Shown here piece after piece: positions 61,977-64,000 of a stretch of 64,000 nt of DNA. The stretch covers positions 329,791 through 393,790 of the forward strand of contig NZ_CANNDS010000004.1 of the NCBI RefSeq assembly GCF_947503415.1. The letters run 5' to 3'. The notes below the pieces were generated by a model that was not told where the DNA came from, made no database searches, and was given only the letters and a program-made list of their open reading frames with translations. Position 1 is the first letter of the stretch; each line of letters starts with the position of its first letter. Source of the DNA: an uncultured Tateyamaria sp. (GTDB lineage Bacteria; Pseudomonadota; Alphaproteobacteria; Rhodobacterales; Rhodobacteraceae). A program made the position numbers and the translations under genes.

Positions 61977-62915
61977 ATGAGCTGGAACCCCGCCCTTGAT
62001 CCCGATTGTCCCAAGGGGGACGCCGTTGATGCCATCGAGACCGTGATTGTGCCGCGCGCCCGTGATCTGGGTGGCTTCGAAGTGCGCCGCGCATTGCCCG
62101 CGCCACGTCGGCAGATGGTCGGGCCGTTCATCTTCTTTGATCAGATGGGGCCGGCGGAGTTCGTGACCGGCAAGGGCATCGACGTGCGCCCGCACCCGCA
62201 TATCGGGTTGGCGACAGTCACGTATCTTTACAAGGGCAAGATTCATCACCGCGATTCTCTTGGCACGGATCAATGGATTGAACCCGGTGCCGTCAACTGG
62301 ATGGTGGCCGGGCATGGCATCACCCATTCCGAACGGACCGACGGTGAAATTCGCCAGAAACCGCACAACCTGTTTGGCATTCAGACATGGGTCGCTTTGC
62401 CCAAGGATGCCGAGGACAATCCGGCGGACTTCCAGCATGCGCCCAAGGACACGCTTCCGGTGCTTGAGGGGGAGGGCAAGGAAGTGCGATTGATCCTTGG
62501 TGACGCCTGGGGCGAAAAGGCGCCCGTAGAGACGTTTTCGGAGATGTTCTATGCCGACGCCGTGCTGGAGGCGGGTGCGCGCATCCCGATGCCGGACAAC
62601 CACGAAGACCGCGGCGTTTATGTCGTGGACGGGTCTGTCAGTGTGGCGGGTGAAAGCTATGACGCAGGCCAGATGATGGTGTTCCGACCGGGCGATGCCA
62701 TGTCCCTGACAGCTGGTGAACAGGGCGCGCGCCTGATGTTGCTGGGGGGCGCTACGCTGGAAGGGTCGCGGTACATCTGGTGGAATTTTGTGGCCTCGTC
62801 TCAGGACCGCATCGACGCCGCCAAGGAGGCGTGGCGCGCAGGAGATTGGGCACATGGCCGGTTCCAGCTCCCACCGGGGGATGAGGACGAATTCATCCCG
62901 TTGCCTGACAAATGA
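61977..62915 (+). CDS. Pirin family protein
   Basis: 312 residues: bicupin with the pirin metal ligands His73 and His75 (RPHPHIGLATVTYL), and His117 and Glu119 (GHGITHSER), plus the C-terminal pirin domain (VVDGSVSVAGESYDAGQMMV). Some pirins show quercetinase activity, others act as regulators; the role here is unknown. The ATG at 61977 has AAGGAGA at good spacing. Confidence 0.92.
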   Translation: MSWNPALDPDCPKGDAVDAIETVIVPRARDLGGFEVRRALPAPRRQMVGPFIFFDQMGPAEFVTGKGIDVRPHPHIGLATVTYLYKGKIHHRDSLGTDQWIEPGAVNWMVAGHGITHSERTDGEIRQKPHNLFGIQTWVALPKDAEDNPADFQHAPKDTLPVLEGEGKEVRLILGDAWGEKAPVETFSEMFYADAVLEAGARIPMPDNHEDRGVYVVDGSVSVAGESYDAGQMMVFRPGDAMSLTAGEQGARLMLLGGATLEGSRYIWWNFVASSQDRIDAAKEAWRAGDWAHGRFQLPPGDEDEFIPLPDK

Positions 62916-62922
62916 GACGCTT

Positions 62923-63444
62923 GTGACCGCGCCAGACATACAGATCCGCGCCATGGCTGAGGCGGATTTGCCCGCTGTTCAGGCCCTGCATCTGGACAGT
63001 TGGCGCCACAGCTATGCCGGGCTGAAGGATGACGCGTTTCTGGACGGGCCAGTTGTCGATGAAATGGCGGGCCGTTGGCGCGCTTTGCCTTCAAAGGACG
63101 ACGTTGCGCTTGTGGCGGAGCAGGAGGGTGAGATCGTGGCCCTTGCATTGGTGTTTGCAACGCACCCCGAGGGTCCGTTGCTGGAAAGCCTGCATGTGAG
63201 GTCCGATCAGCAAGGCAAGGGCGTCGGGCGTCGTCTTGTTTCCGCGACAACGGCGGAGCTGGCGGCGCGTGGGTATGACACGTTGTGGCTTGAGGTGATC
63301 GCAGGCAACCGCGCGGCGCGGACAATCTATGCGAAATGGGGTGGCGTCGAAAGCTGGCCGTTCAAGGATGTTATCGCAGGACAAGAGGTGTCGGCGGTCA
63401 AGGTACGCTGGTCGTCTTTGACGCCTTTGATTGCGCTTGGCTAA
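62923..63444 (+). CDS. GNAT-family N-acetyltransferase
   Basis: 173 residues from a GTG at 62923, eight bases after the pirin stop. Acetyl-CoA motif A is LHVRSDQQGKGVGRRLV, followed by LWLEVIAGNRAARTIYAKWG. The acceptor is unknown. An upstream in-frame region overlaps the pirin gene in another frame and was not used. Confidence 0.85.
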   Translation: MTAPDIQIRAMAEADLPAVQALHLDSWRHSYAGLKDDAFLDGPVVDEMAGRWRALPSKDDVALVAEQEGEIVALALVFATHPEGPLLESLHVRSDQQGKGVGRRLVSATTAELAARGYDTLWLEVIAGNRAARTIYAKWGGVESWPFKDVIAGQEVSAVKVRWSSLTPLIALG

Positions 63445-63807
63445 CCTGTGATTGGCGTCGAACGGGGCCCAACCAGACCAGCGTTCACATCGGCAAGTGC
63501 CGTCAATGCAAGCTGCCCGAAGGGCCTGCCGCTCATCGCTATCAATGACGGTGACGCTGTTCTTGCTTCGGGCATGTCATCGTCACAAAGTGATCACGGG
63601 GCGATTGATCCGCGCATCGTGAACCACGTTTGAACCCCGGAAACGTCCGAAGCATTGACTTCGAAAGCGGATGCAACGCCCAGTCCGCCACCGCATTCAT
63701 CAATCGCGGACCCGATTTGCGCCAAGTTACCCGCGAAATTTCACCTTGCTGGGAAAAGCCCGCTTGACGCGGGTTGTCCCGCGCCATAAACCGCGAAAAC
63801 GCAGCGG
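63445..63807. other. 363-base region with no recognisable gene
   Basis: Between the acetyltransferase and the first tRNA-Asp. Short open frames on both strands show no family, no good ribosome-binding site and no coding-like bias. I see no clear repeat, promoter or terminator here; the tRNA promoter presumably lies near its right end. Confidence 0.5.
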
Positions 63808-63884
63808 GCGGTTGTAGCTCAGTTGGTTAGAGTACCGGCCTGTCACGCCGGGGGTCGCGGGTTCGAGCCCCGTCAACCGCGCCA
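63808..63884 (+). tRNA. tRNA-Asp, anticodon GTC (first copy)
   Basis: 77 bases with CCA. Acceptor GCGGTTG pairs with CAACCGC; anticodon arm CCGGC-CTGTCAC-GCCGG gives GTC. GUN-anticodon tRNA, hence a substrate of the Tgt enzyme encoded at 52.2 kb. Confidence 0.95.
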
Positions 63885-63923
63885 CTGCTTACCTTGGGTT
63901 CTGGGGACACAGGACCATGATGC

Positions 63924-64000
63924 GCGGTTGTAGCTCAGTTGGTTAGAGTACCGGCCTGTCACGCCGGGGGTCGCGGGTTCGAGCCCCGTCAACCGCGCCA
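63924..64000 (+). tRNA. tRNA-Asp, anticodon GTC (second, identical copy)
   Basis: 77 bases, identical to the copy at 63808-63884 and beginning 39 bases after it. It ends exactly at the window edge with CCA. The spacer holds no terminator, so the two are probably one precursor. Confidence 0.95.

Noticed and set aside
63448..63633. 61-residue frame after the acetyltransferase
   Set aside because: GTG start without a ribosome-binding site, no family, ends without structure.

Overview
The window reads as an ordinary, gene-dense chromosomal stretch of a Roseobacter-group alphaproteobacterium (Rhodobacteraceae). The assignment is inferred from gene content: tandem class I gap genes separated by a 47-aa membrane protein, the cysG-DUF2849-cysI-cysH-DUF934 sulfur operon, a form II CO-dehydrogenase-like coxS-L-M cluster with XdhC, a DctPQM TRAP transporter with its own two-component system, many LysR regulators, high GC and dense alphaproteobacterial gene packing. 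I see no phage, transposase, integrase or CRISPR array.

Layout. 1-7.3 kb: a truncated GAF-EAL protein, then a valine/branched-chain catabolism block on the minus strand (mmsA, a small unknown gene, an isobutyryl-CoA-type acyl-CoA dehydrogenase, a RidA protein, and a single open frame joining a 3-hydroxyisobutyryl-CoA hydrolase-like domain to 3-hydroxyisobutyrate dehydrogenase) facing a divergent LysR regulator. 7.4-17.2 kb: CBS protein, coaD, NUDIX, two gap genes, a DUF808 membrane protein, transketolase, zapA with an upstream coiled-coil gene, and the grxD/unknown/bolA iron-sulfur group. 17.3-23.7 kb: xdhC, a molybdopterin-binding protein, coxS, coxL (form II AYRGAGR signature), coxM and a small secreted protein. 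23.7-28.8 kb: SDR, phasin-like protein, infC (apparent AUC start), an extreme Ala/Asp/Thr repeat protein, a LysE exporter and fpr. 28.9-34.1 kb: assimilatory sulfate reduction and siroheme operon with a divergent Lrp-family regulator.

34.3-45.4 kb: cytochrome P450; a sensor kinase and a DctD-like regulator whose AAA+ domain has lost the sigma54-contact loop; paired palindromes; dctP, a terminator, dctQ and dctM; a 32-bp perfect palindrome; tpiA; an isopenicillin-N-synthase-like oxygenase; TfoX-N; an A-type Fe-S carrier; LysR. 45.5-55 kb: SufT; a candidate undescribed three-gene unit (a 40-aa secreted peptide, a multi-pass membrane protein, and a periplasmic solute-binding-like protein translationally coupled to it); a RimB-RimK fusion; a protein of six Asp-rich repeats; tgt; and an unrecognised 265-aa protein. 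55-64 kb: lon, a tailed HU-like protein, two tRNA-Val genes with different anticodons, YciI, LysR, histidine phosphatase, an orphan LuxR, pirin, GNAT and two identical tRNA-Asp genes that end the window.

The most interesting signals are the in-frame valine-pathway fusion, the three-gene membrane/periplasmic/peptide unit at 46.3-49.6 kb, the sigma54-loop-less DctD with its two layers of palindromic sites, the two repeat proteins, and the duplicated tRNA-Val 3' end at 58.5 kb.
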